A stretch of 64,000 nucleotides of DNA, taken from Dicaeum eximium (taxonomy: Eukaryota; Chordata; Aves; Passeriformes; Dicaeidae). The DNA lies in contig VWZP01003839.1 of assembly GCA_013396995.1 (NCBI GenBank), positions 1,367,976 to 1,431,975 on the forward strand. Reading direction: 5' to 3'. Both the position numbers and the translations under genes were made by a program. The notes below the pieces were generated by a model, which ran no database searches, had not been told where the DNA came from, and was given only the letters and a program-made list of their open reading frames with translations. Below, piece by piece: positions 11,601 to 23,478 of the stretch (its first letter is position 1; each line of letters begins with the position of its first letter).

Positions 11601-14600
11601 ACATGTCTTTTATAAAGAGCTTAAAAGAAAAGTGAAACCCCACTGACGCAGGGTCAGGACAAAGCAGGGTTGCATTCACTTTGCATGCACAGAGCCTAAG
11701 GGAGAGCTGTATATGTTAGTCATCAAATTTAAATGTAAACTTTACAGACAAACATGCCTTTAGCAGAAAGCCATCAGCTCAAATACATTCTGGGAGGAGA
11801 GTGGAGGCATATTTTTTACACTTTCCCACCAATTAGGAATGGAGGATGGGGATAGTGGAGGGATTTTCTGCAATGCCCTTGTGCACTGAGACCTGGCTCT
11901 GCCTGGATCACACACACTCTGTTGGAGTGTGTGGCCAATTCTATGCTTCTGTCTCAGCACAGAGACATCTATGTTCAGAGACTGCGAAATTATTTTGACA
12001 GAGCTAAGGAGCACATTGCCTTTCCAGATACTTTCCTTTATCCAGAAAACAACTTCTTTTGAGCGGGATACTTTTTGGAACTTTCCTCACCCAGTTAATC
12101 CTTGCACATCTATTTTTTTTTTTTTTATGGCATCAGCTTCCCTGTATTTCATTCTTTTCTAGCCTTGTGCAAGGAAGGTCTGTAGCAGCTGTAGTTACTA
12201 AATGGGAGATATGCCAGTTTGCCTGGCTGAATTTGGGTCACAACACTGGGCTTCAGCTTTATTCCAGGTGAAAAATGTAAAGAATATCTTTCTCCTTTAG
12301 ATAAAAATGATACAGCTATGGCATAATGCATTAGAATGCATTTAGGAAGGAGTTGTTTATAGCTCTCACATATCCCATTTTCCTTTAGCAAATCGGATTG
12401 AAGGAGAAAGTCGGAAACTTAATCTGCAAAGCCATTCTAGATTCCACTAGTACTAGGCTCCCCATCAGTGATACTGATTAAAGATTGTGTGGATTACTCA
12501 CCAGTATAGACCCCTACCAGTGTGTAGATTAGGGAGTTGGAGGGTCTTTCTGAGCCAGTGCTGTTAGTGGTGTCAGTCAGGCAGTCGTATGCTCCACAGC
12601 ATTCCAGGGCTTCTTCTGAGATCTCTGCTAATTAAGAACAAAAAGAAAGGCAGGTCAGTGAAGAGATCAGGTAAGTCCACACTATGTGTAAGGATAGGAG
12701 GATATAAGGAATCCAGTGCTTAGTGATTGGTCCTGGTTTCAAGTCTTCCCTGCTTAGAGATATTTAACTTCAGAATCCCAGTTTAACACACAAAAATTTG
12801 GTTTAAGAGAAACAAAAGAGAGACTGAACACTGAATTAATGGTTACATGAGGACAGGGATTAAAGTCAGAGGCTGAAAGCTGAATCCAAGTTCAATTTGC
12901 TTGTATTCATATAGTATTAAAATAGTATTCAAAGTTTGAGTATATATCTTTCCCTCTTAATCATAATACCTCATGAGATAGATCCCTAAGTTTACACCAG
13001 GAATGGACTGATGGACTTCAGTTCTTGAAGCCATCCCACATTTTCCCTCTCCAGATAATTGCTGTATATGTTACAGGAAGAGAAACCAGCTGAAGACATT
13101 TTTTAAAATAAATTCAAATTATGATTACTCAGTATTGCAGTCTTCCAAGTAGCCTGTTTTTCCTGACTTTATTATTTTACTACTGTCTTTATAACTTTCT
13201 GAGAACACGCTTGAAGCTAACAGTTCTGCAGGGTTTGGAGTAAGACCTTGGCTTTGTGCAGTCCTGTTGTTTTTGTGTAGGGCATATGTCAAAGCCACAA
13301 ACACACACGTAGTCACACACACTGTCACCAGCACACTGTGCCCACTTCCTCCAGTACCCTCTTGGTAAAGAATAAATGCTAACCCAAAGTGTAAGCCTGA
13401 ATCAGCTGTCTACTGGAAGTGGATGATTCAAACCCCGCATAATAATTTTAGTGCTTTCACTGCAGAATTTGTCTCTGGTCCAAGCACAATAAAGGGCAAT
13501 ACAGCTGTACCTTGGCTGATTCCTTAAAGAAGAATTGATCTGTATTTTTTCAATTAAGGTTATTGTGTAACTAGTTTTAGTGTGTTTTTCCTCATTGCTT
13601 CCAATCAAAGCTGCTGTGATGTGAATCAGTTGTGTAACCAGCTTCATAAACAACTTTAGGTTCAACATAAGATAAGATGATGTAGCAATGTAAAGAAAAT
13701 CATTACCTTATTATAGTCACTGGCTACAACTACAGACCTTCAGCAAACAATGGACAAACAGACCTTCAGCAAAATTACCATATGCAAAAGGTGAGTCACG
13801 AGTGAAGTGTGGAAGTGTGTAAAACAAGTTTTTTATCGCTTCCTGCATCATCTGAAGATGAAGCTGCACATGCAATTAGTCATATGCAAGCTGCAAGGCA
13901 GGGTTTACACTGTTTCTCTTGAATTAAAACTGTAATATTGTTGAGTGAGGAAGGATGACTGTCATAATTTACACTGATTACTGTCTTCAGTTGTGGTCCT
14001 ACCATATGGTGTAACTTTGCCTTGCTGTGTCTGGATGCAGTGATGCAGCAATATGTCTGAATTTTATGCATTTTGATTCTCCAGATACATGCTGTATCTT
14101 TCCTACTGCTCAGTGAAATGATACATTTTAAGTACATGAAAATATGAATGGATGACTTTGCACAGGTCTCAGAGGAGAGAAAAATATTTGTGTGACCGGA
14201 GATTCTTACCCCCTCACCCCAGCAAAGAAGTTCCCTCTAGATTAAAGCTGTGTCTCACTGAGAAGGCACAGTAGAGAAACTCATGTTGTAACTGCTCATC
14301 ACTGTTGTGAAGATGTGCAAGTTCTTTGACTTTGAGAGCTGTTCACACAAGCACAGCATTTTCTGAAATTCTATGTAATAGATAAAAAATAAGTGTCTTT
14401 AAACTTTGGAGGAACATCCTCAAAAGTAAAACTAGGAAGGGATTTAGAAGACCAAACAAACAGTGTTTTATTCCTCTTGTTAAAATTCTGTGTGCTGTGA
14501 GGCAGAGGAGAGTCAAATGGTCGCAGTCTGTACAGACCCCACAGCTGCACCACCGCCTCTGCCCTGCAAGTGAAAATCAGAACAGACAGCCCCTCCTGAG

Positions 14601-17600
14601 ATATCATGTGGCTCTGGGATCAGCTCAGCAAGGCTCCACTGCACTTGGAAAGGTCTGCCAGCATTCTGCTTTAATGGTGCTTCACCTATAGTTACTTAGG
14701 TTTAAAGAAAGCACGATTCTACATAAGTATCACACCTTGTGACAACTGCTCTGCCATAAATCCAAAGATTCAAAGATTAAAACCTGATGCCAGCTTCCTG
14801 ACATTTAGCTTTAACCTAGTAGCTACTTGAGAACTCTTCAGGAGACATCCTGTTTAACTGAGACAGGAAAGAGGTAACTTCTTGCTACTCATGGTAGCAG
14901 TGTATATGGAAAGCTCTCTCCATGTCTGGACAACAACTCTGTTTTGATTTTGACAGGATGAGGAATGTACAGGAGACTGTAAGGATAAGACACCGCAGCG
15001 TTTTGAATCTCCAAGGTGGCATCCAAATATTAATTTATCTTCACAACTACTCTTTTAAAATTGACGCCAATTACATGCATGGGAAATGAGGGCACTGCTG
15101 CTGAGTGATTTCTCCGAGCTACATTGGCATCTGCTGTCTGAGCCTGAAATACAGCAGAGGAGCCCTGGCATGCAGACTCCTGCCAACAACTACTGCTATT
15201 TCTTCTTGACAGTTCTGTAAAGAACTCATTTTCAGCAAGCACCAGCAACCAGTCTGACTCACCTTGAGTGCTTAAGAGCAAACTAACCCAATACTAAAAG
15301 CTTTGCAAAAAGGTTGCTTCAGTATTTTGCCTTTTGTTTTAAATCACTTTTAATAGAAGTAAGATGTGAAGGACTGTCATTGTCTGCAGCCCATCTATGC
15401 TTTGCAATACAGGGGTAGAATTCAAACAGAATTCAATAAAGTTCTATTTTTTAGCTATTTGTCTAAACTCTGTTTGTGGCTGATTTTTGATAGAAAATAG
15501 ACACTTTCAGAAAGTTATCTCATCTATTTCAGACATCTATCCTACGATGGGCTAACTCTTATCTGTAGTGCCTGTTTTGACTATGAAAGCTCAGCTGCAA
15601 AAATCTACCTCTCATCTATCTAGAACCGATTGATGTCTATAGAAAGAAGTGCCAATATTTTAAATACATTTTACCTTTGTTGGAAGACTGGCTAAGTATC
15701 AAGGATGAGATAAGATTTCCCCAGACGCCAGAAGTCTGAAACACCAGAAAGAAGACCCCAAAGTATTGGTTGATAATGTCTTTTGCATTTTTTCCTGCTT
15801 TCTCAGCAGACGAAGTGCCAGCAATAGTGAGGTAAGTGCATTTGGCAGACCAGAGTGGTGCTCCTCCTAAGCCCAGGATCACAGAGGCAGGGATTAGTGT
15901 GTACCTGCCAAAGAACACTTCATTTAGCATAGTTGTTACCATTAGCATAATAATCGTTTGCCCTAACATCCAGTGGCAAAAATAGACATCAAAGAAATAG
16001 ATTTATCCTTTTTTATGAGCCAATAAATCTGTTATATGGAATAAAAAAAAAAAGGTCAGCCTTGTTAAATTTAGGGTGTGCAAGTATATGCAGCTCTGTG
16101 CAGGGACTAGGCCTAGGGCAGGCTGGCTAGGTCTTTGCTCATCTGCCTTAACTTCTCATAACTGAGAACTAAATTGCACATGCACTTCAGAAGATGGATA
16201 TCAACAACTTTCCTCCACAGAGTTGCAACACTTGTCACCGGAGAGCAGAAGTTGTTCATCCACCTTCTGAAAGAGCTAGGAAGGACTTAACCTTCTCCTG
16301 CAGTCCTCTTCTCCCAGAGCTACTGGCTGGAAGATAGTCTTTCCTTCGACCTTCTCAAAAAGCAACCCTAAAAGTCTTTTGACTTTTAAATGAAACTTCT
16401 GATTTTTTTTTTCCCCAAAGAGGAATTTCTGCTACAAACATGAGTTAGAGAAGCAGCTTCAGGTGGGTGGATGGATGTATTCATTCTGACTCTTCGCACA
16501 TTTTCACCTCTCTGGTTCACCTAATGCTGAATTTATTTATCTTGATTTGTTGCAAGTAGCACCTTTTGCACCCAGCTTTCTACCCTGCAACACAGAGTTA
16601 GAGCAGGAAAGGAGAAGAAAAAGAATAAAGAACTTTGCCCTTACTTATTTTGTTTGAACACAACGGGGAGCGTTAAAACATTTAAGTCGTACCAGCTAGC
16701 ATAGAAGTTCCCTAAGGAGTAGGCGACATAGCAGCACATGGAGACTGCAATGGTCCACTTGCAGCCCAGCTTCTGGATGATGACTGGAGTGAGGAACATG
16801 GACGATAAGGTGAGAGCAGCATACAGAACACTTAGGGAAGCAACGCCCAGGCCTTCTTCTGAGTTGAGACTGCTCTGCAGGGATGAAAACAGCAATTGAG
16901 ACAAATTTTATCACAGGTACATATTACTGTGGTGTACAGAGAGGTGGCTGTGGGCAGGAACAGAGAGACATGGCATCTGGGGCTGGGTATTACTGTCTCA
17001 TTCCCCCAAAGCAGCCTGATTATGGACTTGGAATTTTCTTCAAAATGATAGATCATTTATGAAAACATGATACAAAACCAGGTGAGGATTGCTCAGATTC
17101 AAAGCTTTAGTAAGTCATTCTTTAGATTATTTGATGTTATTTTTTTGAGTTTCTCTTTGAAAGCAAGTTGAATGAAAGACAACCTCTTTTCTTGGCCTCC
17201 ATTTGTTATCTCAGGCAGGAATATCCTCAGATCTCCATTGCAAAGGCTGGCATAGCAATAGTGGGAGATCCTTTGCTTTAAACTACAGGTCTGAAAATTT
17301 CTAAGATTTTCAGAGGCCAAGGTCCAAATATCCTAATAGGCTTGCAGCAGCCCTTGGTAGTTGGCAGTAATTGATTCACCCATATTTTCACAAAGAAGGA
17401 ATAACATTTTACTGATCTAACCAGGTTTTACAGTTTTATGCTCAAAATAGTTCTCCTCTTGTCTTGATGATCTGAAAGGTGAAAGAGAAGATCAATTTGG
17501 GAGACCTGGACAAGCTTGAGAAATGGGCCCATGTGAACCGAATGAAGTTCAACAAGTCCAAATTCAAGGTGCTACACCTGGGTCAAGGCAACCCTAGACA

Positions 17601-18543
17601 TGAGTACAGACTGGGAAAAGAACTCACTGAGAGTAGCCCTGCAGGGGAGGACTCCAGAATTCTGTACATGAAAAGCTGGACAAGAGCAACAGTGTGTGCT
17701 CATAGCCCAGAAAGCCAGCTGTATCCTGGGCTCCATCAAAAAAAGCCATTAGACCAGCAGAGCCTTCTAGGCTGAGAAGTTTCTCCTTGTGTCAGACAGC
17801 AACAGTAACCCTCAGTCTTTTATGTTAGATTAACAAGTGAGCTCTAATGGTAACCTGAGTATTCAAGTAATTCTAGAAACCTATCTCTGCTACTATGTTT
17901 TAGGATGTTAATGCCAGCAAAGCCACAACTGCCTTATTAAAAAATAATATTTTTTACTATTATGTTATATCATGATCCTAGAAATTACTGTATTATTTTA
18001 TACTTAAACTATTTAATGGCTCAGGCATAATTTTTAATTATTGTACATTGCTGTACAATAATAACTATTATAAAATCATAGCAATTTAGAAATATTCAAA
18101 ACAAATTCTTTCCAGAAACTGAATTTGTTTTCCATTTGACAAGATCTTCTTTTGAGAAGAGTGATCTCAGGTTAATTTTGTTTTCTGTTTCCATTTTAAC
18201 AAATTAAAGTAGTAGCATGACATAAGTATGTGAGCTATTTGAGAAATACTAGAATAAGATATTTAGTAAATGCTGTAGATCTGGGTGAGGAATATTAACC
18301 TGCAGCAAGTTAATGTCCTAACCCACCTCATAAACAATACTGTGCATGCCTTCCTCACAGAGACCATGGAAAGGCTGATGTGTTTCCCACTACCAGTTGG
18401 CCTGATGCCCTTCCAGACCAACTGTCCTGATAGCCAATGGGAGGTGCCCCTCTTACCTGTAGACTCTGGAGTCCCGAGTAAGCAGTAAAGAGAAGCAAAA
18501 ATCCGAAAGAAATGACCAAAACATTCTTAAGATTCCTTTCCAT
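2350..18543 (-). CDS. UNC93A: UNC93A, unc-93 homolog A, complete 8-exon coding region
   Basis: This is a multi-pass membrane protein of the UNC93 family (MFS-like fold). UNC93A has been described as a solute-carrier-like protein of epithelia and brain; its substrate is not settled. Coding exons in order: 18543-18457, 16874-16693, 15904-15675, 12627-12502, 10134-9917, 8763-8628, 7077-6946, 2615-2350. Joined length is 1377 bases (458 residues plus TAA). All introns are GT-AG and every phase matches (0,2,1,1,0,1,1). Family landmarks: N-terminal MERNLKNVLVISFGF with the first membrane segment (about 8-24); SEEGLGV at 34-40; GAPLWSAKCTYLT at 104-116; NQYFGVFF at 135-142; an extracellular-type loop with C176, C177, C182 and an N-glycosylation sequon N188-S-T; ALWGVSDAVWQTQ before the last intron; EAAFANYRLWE early in exon 8. 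The start is set by an in-frame TGA three codons upstream (if that exon is contiguous) and a strong context (A at -3, G at +4). No frameshift or premature stop is seen. A non-coding 5' exon could not be placed. Confidence 0.96.
5304..5530 (+). mobile_element. CR1 LINE 3' end (ORF2 C-terminus plus 3' UTR), in UNC93A intron 7
   Basis: The + strand translation contains FLFTMRVPEHCHRLPREGV and PSLENIKGSLDMVL, the conserved C-terminal stretch of the CR1 reverse transcriptase ORF. After it comes the CR1 3' UTR pattern (GGCCCTGCTTGAGCAAAGGG, then TCTTTTCCAATTC) ending near GTGATTCTGA. It is a typical 5'-truncated copy lying antisense to UNC93A, with scattered decay. Confidence 0.85.
6330..6620 (-). 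mobile_element. Ancient CR1-like LINE remnant in UNC93A intron 7
   Basis: Read on the minus strand it resembles the CR1 RT C-terminal region at nucleotide level (TTAGGAGTTATTGGAAAAAA; later AAGGTCATGG...GAAGGAAGACTAAAAAG). The same segment recurs around 34055-34142 in the same orientation (shared CCAATAA.TCCTAA and CTTTTGTTGCTG on the + strand). It is heavily decayed with several stops and is non-functional. Confidence 0.5.
6946..7077 (-). CDS. UNC93A: UNC93A coding exon 7 (residues 327-371)
   Basis: Encodes CMITLLLW, LAVFFVIPALWGVSDAVWQTQ and ends one base into a codon (AATG|GTAAGT). The acceptor region reads AACAG|CTGCAG|GT. The first AG gives the usual family length; the second would drop two residues and keep the frame. 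Confidence 0.94.
8628..8763 (-). CDS. UNC93A: UNC93A coding exon 6 (residues 282-327)
   Basis: Too short and split to stand out as an ORF, but clear on translation between the acceptor CTTCCAG|AGTTAT and donor CATTAG|GTATGT: SYTTCALGIHYVGYMMICFA, then CSLLFGRISQFTGR. This matches the family pattern of two membrane segments joined by a short basic loop. Phases fit exons 5 and 7. Confidence 0.93.
9917..10134 (-). CDS. UNC93A: UNC93A coding exon 5 (residues 209-281)
   Basis: Acceptor TTTTTGCAG|CTTGTG. The exon begins with the rest of a membrane segment (CGVIAVLLVIIFL), then a charged, presumably cytosolic loop (KSDQAETEKEKLE), then LKDKRQCLLIPL, and ends at DYSK in phase 0 (AAAG|GTATGG). The frame stays open for 94 codons upstream into intron 4, which is unusual for an intron. 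Confidence 0.94.
12502..12627 (-). CDS. UNC93A: UNC93A coding exon 4 (residues 167-209), tandem acceptor
   Basis: Encodes the long loop with C176, C177, C182 and the sequon at N188, followed by the start of a membrane segment (LIYTLVGVYT). The acceptor is a NAGNAG motif (TAGCAG): the first AG starts the exon at 12627 and the second at 12624. Both keep the frame and differ by one alanine. The first gives a loop of the usual family length. Donor ACTG|GTGAGT. Confidence 0.93.
15675..15904 (-). CDS. UNC93A: UNC93A coding exon 3 (residues 90-167)
   Basis: Acceptor TTTGGCAG|GTACAC. It carries the most recognisable family block (GAPLWSAKCTYLT, then AEKAGK, then NQYFGVFFLVFQ and SGVWGNLISS). It ends one base into the next codon at AACAAAG|GTAAAA. 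Confidence 0.95.
16693..16874 (-). CDS. UNC93A: UNC93A coding exon 2 (residues 30-90)
   Basis: Acceptor CCCTGCAG|AGCAGT. The exon encodes SSLNSEEGLG and two hydrophobic segments (about 41-62 and 69-87) and ends inside the codon for W90 (TG|G). The donor CTG|GTACGA is weak by the usual consensus but is the only site that restores the family reading into exon 3. Confidence 0.93.
17490..17775 (+). mobile_element. CR1 LINE reverse transcriptase fragment in UNC93A intron 1
   Basis: The frame from 17479 contains DLDKLEKWAHVNRMKFNKSK, then KVLHLGQGNP, then YRLGKELTESSPA, the well-known CR1 RT motif series. After about residue 60 the match is broken by small indels. It is an internal fragment lacking both ends of the element, antisense to UNC93A. 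Confidence 0.88.
18037..18062. repeat. Perfect 11-bp inverted repeat with 4-base loop
   Basis: ATTATTGTACA, loop TTGC, TGTACAATAAT, inside an AT-rich part of UNC93A intron 1. Stem and loop are seen directly. No function is implied. Confidence 0.8.
18457..18543 (-). CDS. UNC93A: UNC93A coding exon 1 (residues 1-29)
   Basis: Encodes the N-terminus and first membrane segment and ends exactly after the codon for Q29 (phase 0). The donor is CTACAG|GTAAGA. An in-frame TGA lies at 18552-18550, three codons before the ATG, so translation cannot begin further upstream in this exon. Confidence 0.95.
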
Positions 18544-18823
18544 GTTGATTCATAGAAGACAAAAGGTCTGCCGGTGAGCAAAGCTGATCCAATTATTCCA
18601 GGGGACGATTTGAGTTGGAGAAAAACAGCTTATGCCTTGTTGGAAAAGGTCATTTTTTTCTGTGTTTGTAGAGAAGAGAGTTGCTAATTATTTGAAGACT
18701 GACCACTGAACTTTACTTTTAAGTAGTACTGAAAACTTCTTATGGAGTTGTTACTCATTCACCTGTTGTTACTCAGGAAATAGCCAGCAGTCCCAAGGGC
18801 ACCTATCATGTTTTTTAGAGAGG

Positions 18824-18829
18824 TATATA
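18824..18829 (-). promoter_or_regulatory. Possible TATA element upstream of UNC93A
   Basis: TATATA in the context CTTATATACC on the gene strand, about 285 bases upstream of the ATG. This spacing would suit a short 5' UTR, but the motif is weak evidence in AT-rich DNA and an upstream non-coding exon is equally possible. Confidence 0.2.
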
Positions 18830-19299
18830 AGTCTCTTGCAACACTTGCACATATCTGAGTATTGAAGTAAAATATTATATGGCTCTCCACTAGGATCAGC
18901 ACAGAAGAAAAAAATTGCAAGCTGTGAAATCACTTTCTGTCATAAAGATACACAAATCCATAAGGGACAAAGATTAAATGGCATACTGAAATCTGCATCA
19001 GGCCTATTGTTTAACTATAGAAAGCATGCTAGGAAATGAGATTGTGCTTCAGCTCTGTCTGCATACCCAGCTCCACAACTGTGCAGCACAGAATCCCAAA
19101 GCTACTGGCTGCTTGGCAAGTGGGACAGCCTTCATTCATGGGGAACCTCAGGGCTTTGGTCCCTCAAGTTTACCAAGTCATACTTATGGAAATGATTTTC
19201 CCCCATCTTTCTCATCAGTGCAGAAGCCAAAAAAAAAGAAAGGTGGATTGAGCAGATATCTGAAAAAGAAAGTTCCCCTCCCCTTCTCTGCCCCTAAGA

Positions 19300-19375
19300 C
19301 TGACAGGGTGAATGGGCCCTTCCTGCATCGGTGGCAGAGCAGGGATTTGAACTTGGGAGTAAAGTAGAATCCAAG
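19300..19375 (-). repeat. Possible MIR-like SINE fragment
   Basis: GTGGCAGAGCAGGGATTTGA, followed by ACTTGGGAG, resembles the reverse strand of the 5' MIR region (gtggcagagc.rggatttgaacccrgg). Only about 30 bases align convincingly, so this is weaker than the copies at 48.7, 53.0 and 54.8 kb. Confidence 0.35.
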
Positions 19376-22300
19376 AATGTCCATGCTGTGGTGTAAACAG
19401 GTCTGTAGGGTGCCCACAGTGTCCATTGGGAATGCACTACACTAAGACTTGGTCTAAATCCCACTAGATGGCACAATTTTGCTTCCCACAGGGACATTTG
19501 CTGGTAAGGGGAGGAAGCTTTAATGCATAAATTCATTTAAAACATTTAAGAGGTCACAGCCAGTTTCTGCTTTGGAGAACATTGCAGTATGTGCCTTTTC
19601 ATTTTCTTCTTTTGTCTTATAATCTTCTTGAATGAAAAAATGCAGAAAACATAATCTTTTAATTCTCTATTGTTACTGGTACTTCTATATTGCAAGTCTA
19701 GATAATGGCTTTTTATTTTACAGGCTACTATGCTCAGCATGCAAACCCCTTGAATGAGATCACAATGCTGCTCTTGTTTGGCAGGGTTTGTAAGCCTCTA
19801 CAAGGAGCTTAGACCAAACTGGTGGTACTTTCCCCCATCTTTTCAGGTTTATGGATCCTTGCAATTTTCTTGTGACAATATTTCAGAAGAAATTTACACC
19901 TGGTGATAACATGCTTGTTTCTGTTTTGGATCCCTTAGAAAAAGTCTGCAAAATTCTAGCAATTTGCAGTCACAGGTCTAAAACCACTGAAAAAAAATAT
20001 TGAGAATATGTAAGAATAATAAGAATATCCTAAACAACAGCACAATCATCACCCACTCCAGCAGAGGCAAGAACCAGGAACAGTGCAAAGAGCACTATTT
20101 ATTTTAGTTTCTTTCTTGACATTAGCAGTAATAACAAAAAAACTTAAAAAATCAGCATTAACTGGACACTATTTTTAAAATGCAGTGTTGGACAGGTTAT
20201 CTGCTCAGCACTTCTGCTCTGGAGGAATTCCTAACTTCTTATTCATCACATATTCTCAGCAGCACAATATTGGAGAGCACATGGAGGATAGTGGTAATTT
20301 GTATGTGTAGGGCTTTTTTCTCTTCTTTCCACTGATCAAAGGCATTCAGCCTGTTCCACATCCCTTGCCCAGAGCTTTGGGTTATCCAACTGACTGGTCT
20401 CAAGCCCCTCCTTAGGAATGTGCAGAGTCTTTACCAAAGAGATCTGATAAGGCCAAGGATCTTTTCCTTTGGTACCAGGCAGCTAAAGCTCCAGCAGGCC
20501 TGCTGTGTATCACCCTTGACACTTCTTTCATTCTTTCTGCCAGTCCAAGATTAAATGAGCCTCAGGAGCTGTGTGCTGTATTTGGGGATTAGGTTTCACA
20601 CTGAAGACTGCAGCCACCAAATGAAAACTTCTTGCAGAGCACAATCTTAGACATGGGAGATAGAAGAAACTGGTTAAATTCATTACTCCATGCCACAGGT
20701 GATTACATTTGTTTTCATCTGTTTATTTTCTCAGGGTAAATGAGGGCTGTCTTTGCTCAAAAGATTATAGCACCAGAGGCTAATCTTTGGGGGCTTTTGT
20801 GCTCCATAATTATAATTTCCCTATTTGCTCTATTTTAGTCAAATTCATTGCTTAGGCAGTAATTTTAACAAAAGCAGAAGAAAGCCCCATGACATTCAGG
20901 ATACTCATCATAGGATTTTCTGTCTTAGGAGGCTTTTAATTGGTTATTACCTTGGTGGTACACAGTATCCCTTAAATCTATCTGTAGAAAGGATGACTGC
21001 CTGCACAGCATTTCCTCTCTTGCTGTGAAAGCCTGGCCATGTTACTTCCTTATTCTCCTCCTCCTTCACCTGTGTTTGTGCCCTGCTCATGTTGGATTTG
21101 GAGCAGGAGTGACTAAATGTGACGTGTCTTGCAAAGCCCAGCCATTTCTGACAGGGGCATTGGGAAATACTACCTGTTACATGTTGAAAGGAGGTCACAA
21201 CCTGAAAGTGAGGTAACAGAGAACTGAACAGACCAAGCAAGAAAAGCTGTTTTCTTCCAGGAAGGGGGTTCTAAGGGAGTTGCCTGTCAGTGAACACATT
21301 TTGCCCACAAAGTTGGAGCAAAATTATTTTTGCTGTGTCAAAGGCTCAAGAATTGTAAGTTGCTCCTGTTTGTCTATGAAAGTTTGAACATCTCACCCTT
21401 CTTCAGTATTTCAGGTCTCATTTCCAAATTTCCTGTATTTCCCATCTCCCCTTTCAAATACTTCTCTCCTACCATGCAAAACATCCACAGATACTGTTCT
21501 TTCATGTCTTCTCCTAGGATTCCCTCTGCATGCATAGCTGTATAGACATGAGTATGCCACTTCTGTCTGAATCCTATCTGCTGATGCCCTCTTGTATTTC
21601 TCCAGAGGAACCAAACTGTGTATCTCAATCTTCCTTTATGTCCTGCATGTATGCCACCCTTCCTTCATTCCTGCTTTGCTGTTCCCGAGCCACCACCCTG
21701 CTTCTGTCTCTCTGCTTCTCCCTTCATACCTCATCTCCTGAGTGTCAGGAGATTTTTTGATTCTCTAAGGGAGTGGCTTGAAAACTGCAGGTGGCGTTCT
21801 TGTTTCACAGGTTATTACACTTCTCGTAGCCTCACTGGCTGCAAGGTCTCTCTCCTCCTTTAACACTGCTCTCAATTTCTCAGGTCCATTTCCTCCATCT
21901 CCACTCCCTATTCCTTAGGGAAGAGAAGAGACATTTTGTCTTTTGGGTTGGGAGACAGGTCATGATAGAAAGGGAACCAAATGGAAAAAGATCCTAGAGG
22001 GTACAGGCTTGAATGAAATTGGCTTTTTTTTCCTTAAGGCCACATAGGAGACTTTACATGAAGGACACTTGTCTACTCTGTTGGTTGCAGCTGTCCAAAT
22101 AACCAGTGTTGTCTTTATAATAAAGACAGAACTCAGTTTAGGATAGAATAATGTGATGCCAATCCAGACTCACTCATAAATTTTGATGATCTGGAGAAAC
22201 AGTTCCTTTACATGTTGGACTTCTTACAGCTGTTACTCACCTCCTGAGATTTGCATTGCTTTTGGCTGGAGTTTTCAATGCATGAACATGTCTATGAGAG

Positions 22301-23448
22301 TGTTCACAGACACTAATTCTAGCCTAGGAAGAAATTCAGCATTTTGAAGGTAAGACACTGCCCTGTGGAGCAGCCAGCCTCTCCACAGAGGACAGCCAAG
22401 GAGGTCGGACTCTCCGGGCTGACAGCTGCCTGTGAACAAGCCCCTGCTTCGCCACCAGAGTGGTTTTGCATTCACTCTGTTATAGTAAAATGCTTTTATC
22501 TGGTTCAAACCCAGCCCAGTAACATTTCTACCTTCTTGGAAGTATTGCCTGAGCACTGACATAGAATCTGTGCCTTATCCTGCATTTTAGATGTTTTAGA
22601 ATAGCTGCAGTAATCCCATTTCTAAGCCTAAACCAGCAACTGTGACTCAGTTGGTAAGACTCAACACCGTGCTAAGGTAAACATGCCACTGTTGTGATCT
22701 GTGCTTTTATAATGAATGGGTAGAGACTGCATATGAACAATGGACTTTTGTATGGCAGTGGCTCTGAAGCCTTAAGAGCCATTTACTGGAAACTGCCTGA
22801 CTGCATACTGGTTGTTCACATGAGCATGCATGAAAAATTCCTTGCACACACCCATGATGTGGGCTGGGAGGATGGGATTCCATCAACAACCCAAATTATA
22901 CGCATTTTCACCTTTTCTCTTTTGTTCAGACGTTGCAGCTCATGTTATTAATGTCCCCTATCAAGCTAGTTCAAAAAAAGGTCTATAGTGATCAGTCAGG
23001 ATACCCCTATTGTTGAAAGGCTATCACTAAGACTTGTGACAAATTTATCAGCCAGTGGAAATAAAAAGAAGATAAAAAATGGGGCTTGGTCCTAGGGGGC
23101 TGCTTAAAGGCATGTTGGTGCATATGTCCTGGAATGTGGAGGTTCTCACCCCTGATGCCTTCCATCTTTCTTTCGTCTATTGGTTGCACCCATGAGTGGA
23201 CACTGACATAAGGGGAATATTTACAGCCTATTTATCACCCATTGCCATCAGTGTAAATATCTATATAAAGATATCTAAGGCAAAACTTAAAGTAGCCTGA
23301 GTCTCTTCTGAAAGCCTCACTTTTGCTTTCTTTCTCTGAATATACCACAATCACCTGTAAGAGCAAGAGCTGCCCAGCAGAAGTACAAGCAGGGGCTCTT
23401 GAGAGTGAAATATTAGAAAAAGTGGCTGTACAGGCTGGTATGACAAAA

Positions 23449-23478
23449 TAGAGTATCTATTAATAGAGTATCTATTAA
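23449..23478. repeat. Tandem duplication of a 15-base unit
   Basis: ATAGAGTATCTATTA is present twice in a row without change. Seen directly. Confidence 0.85.
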
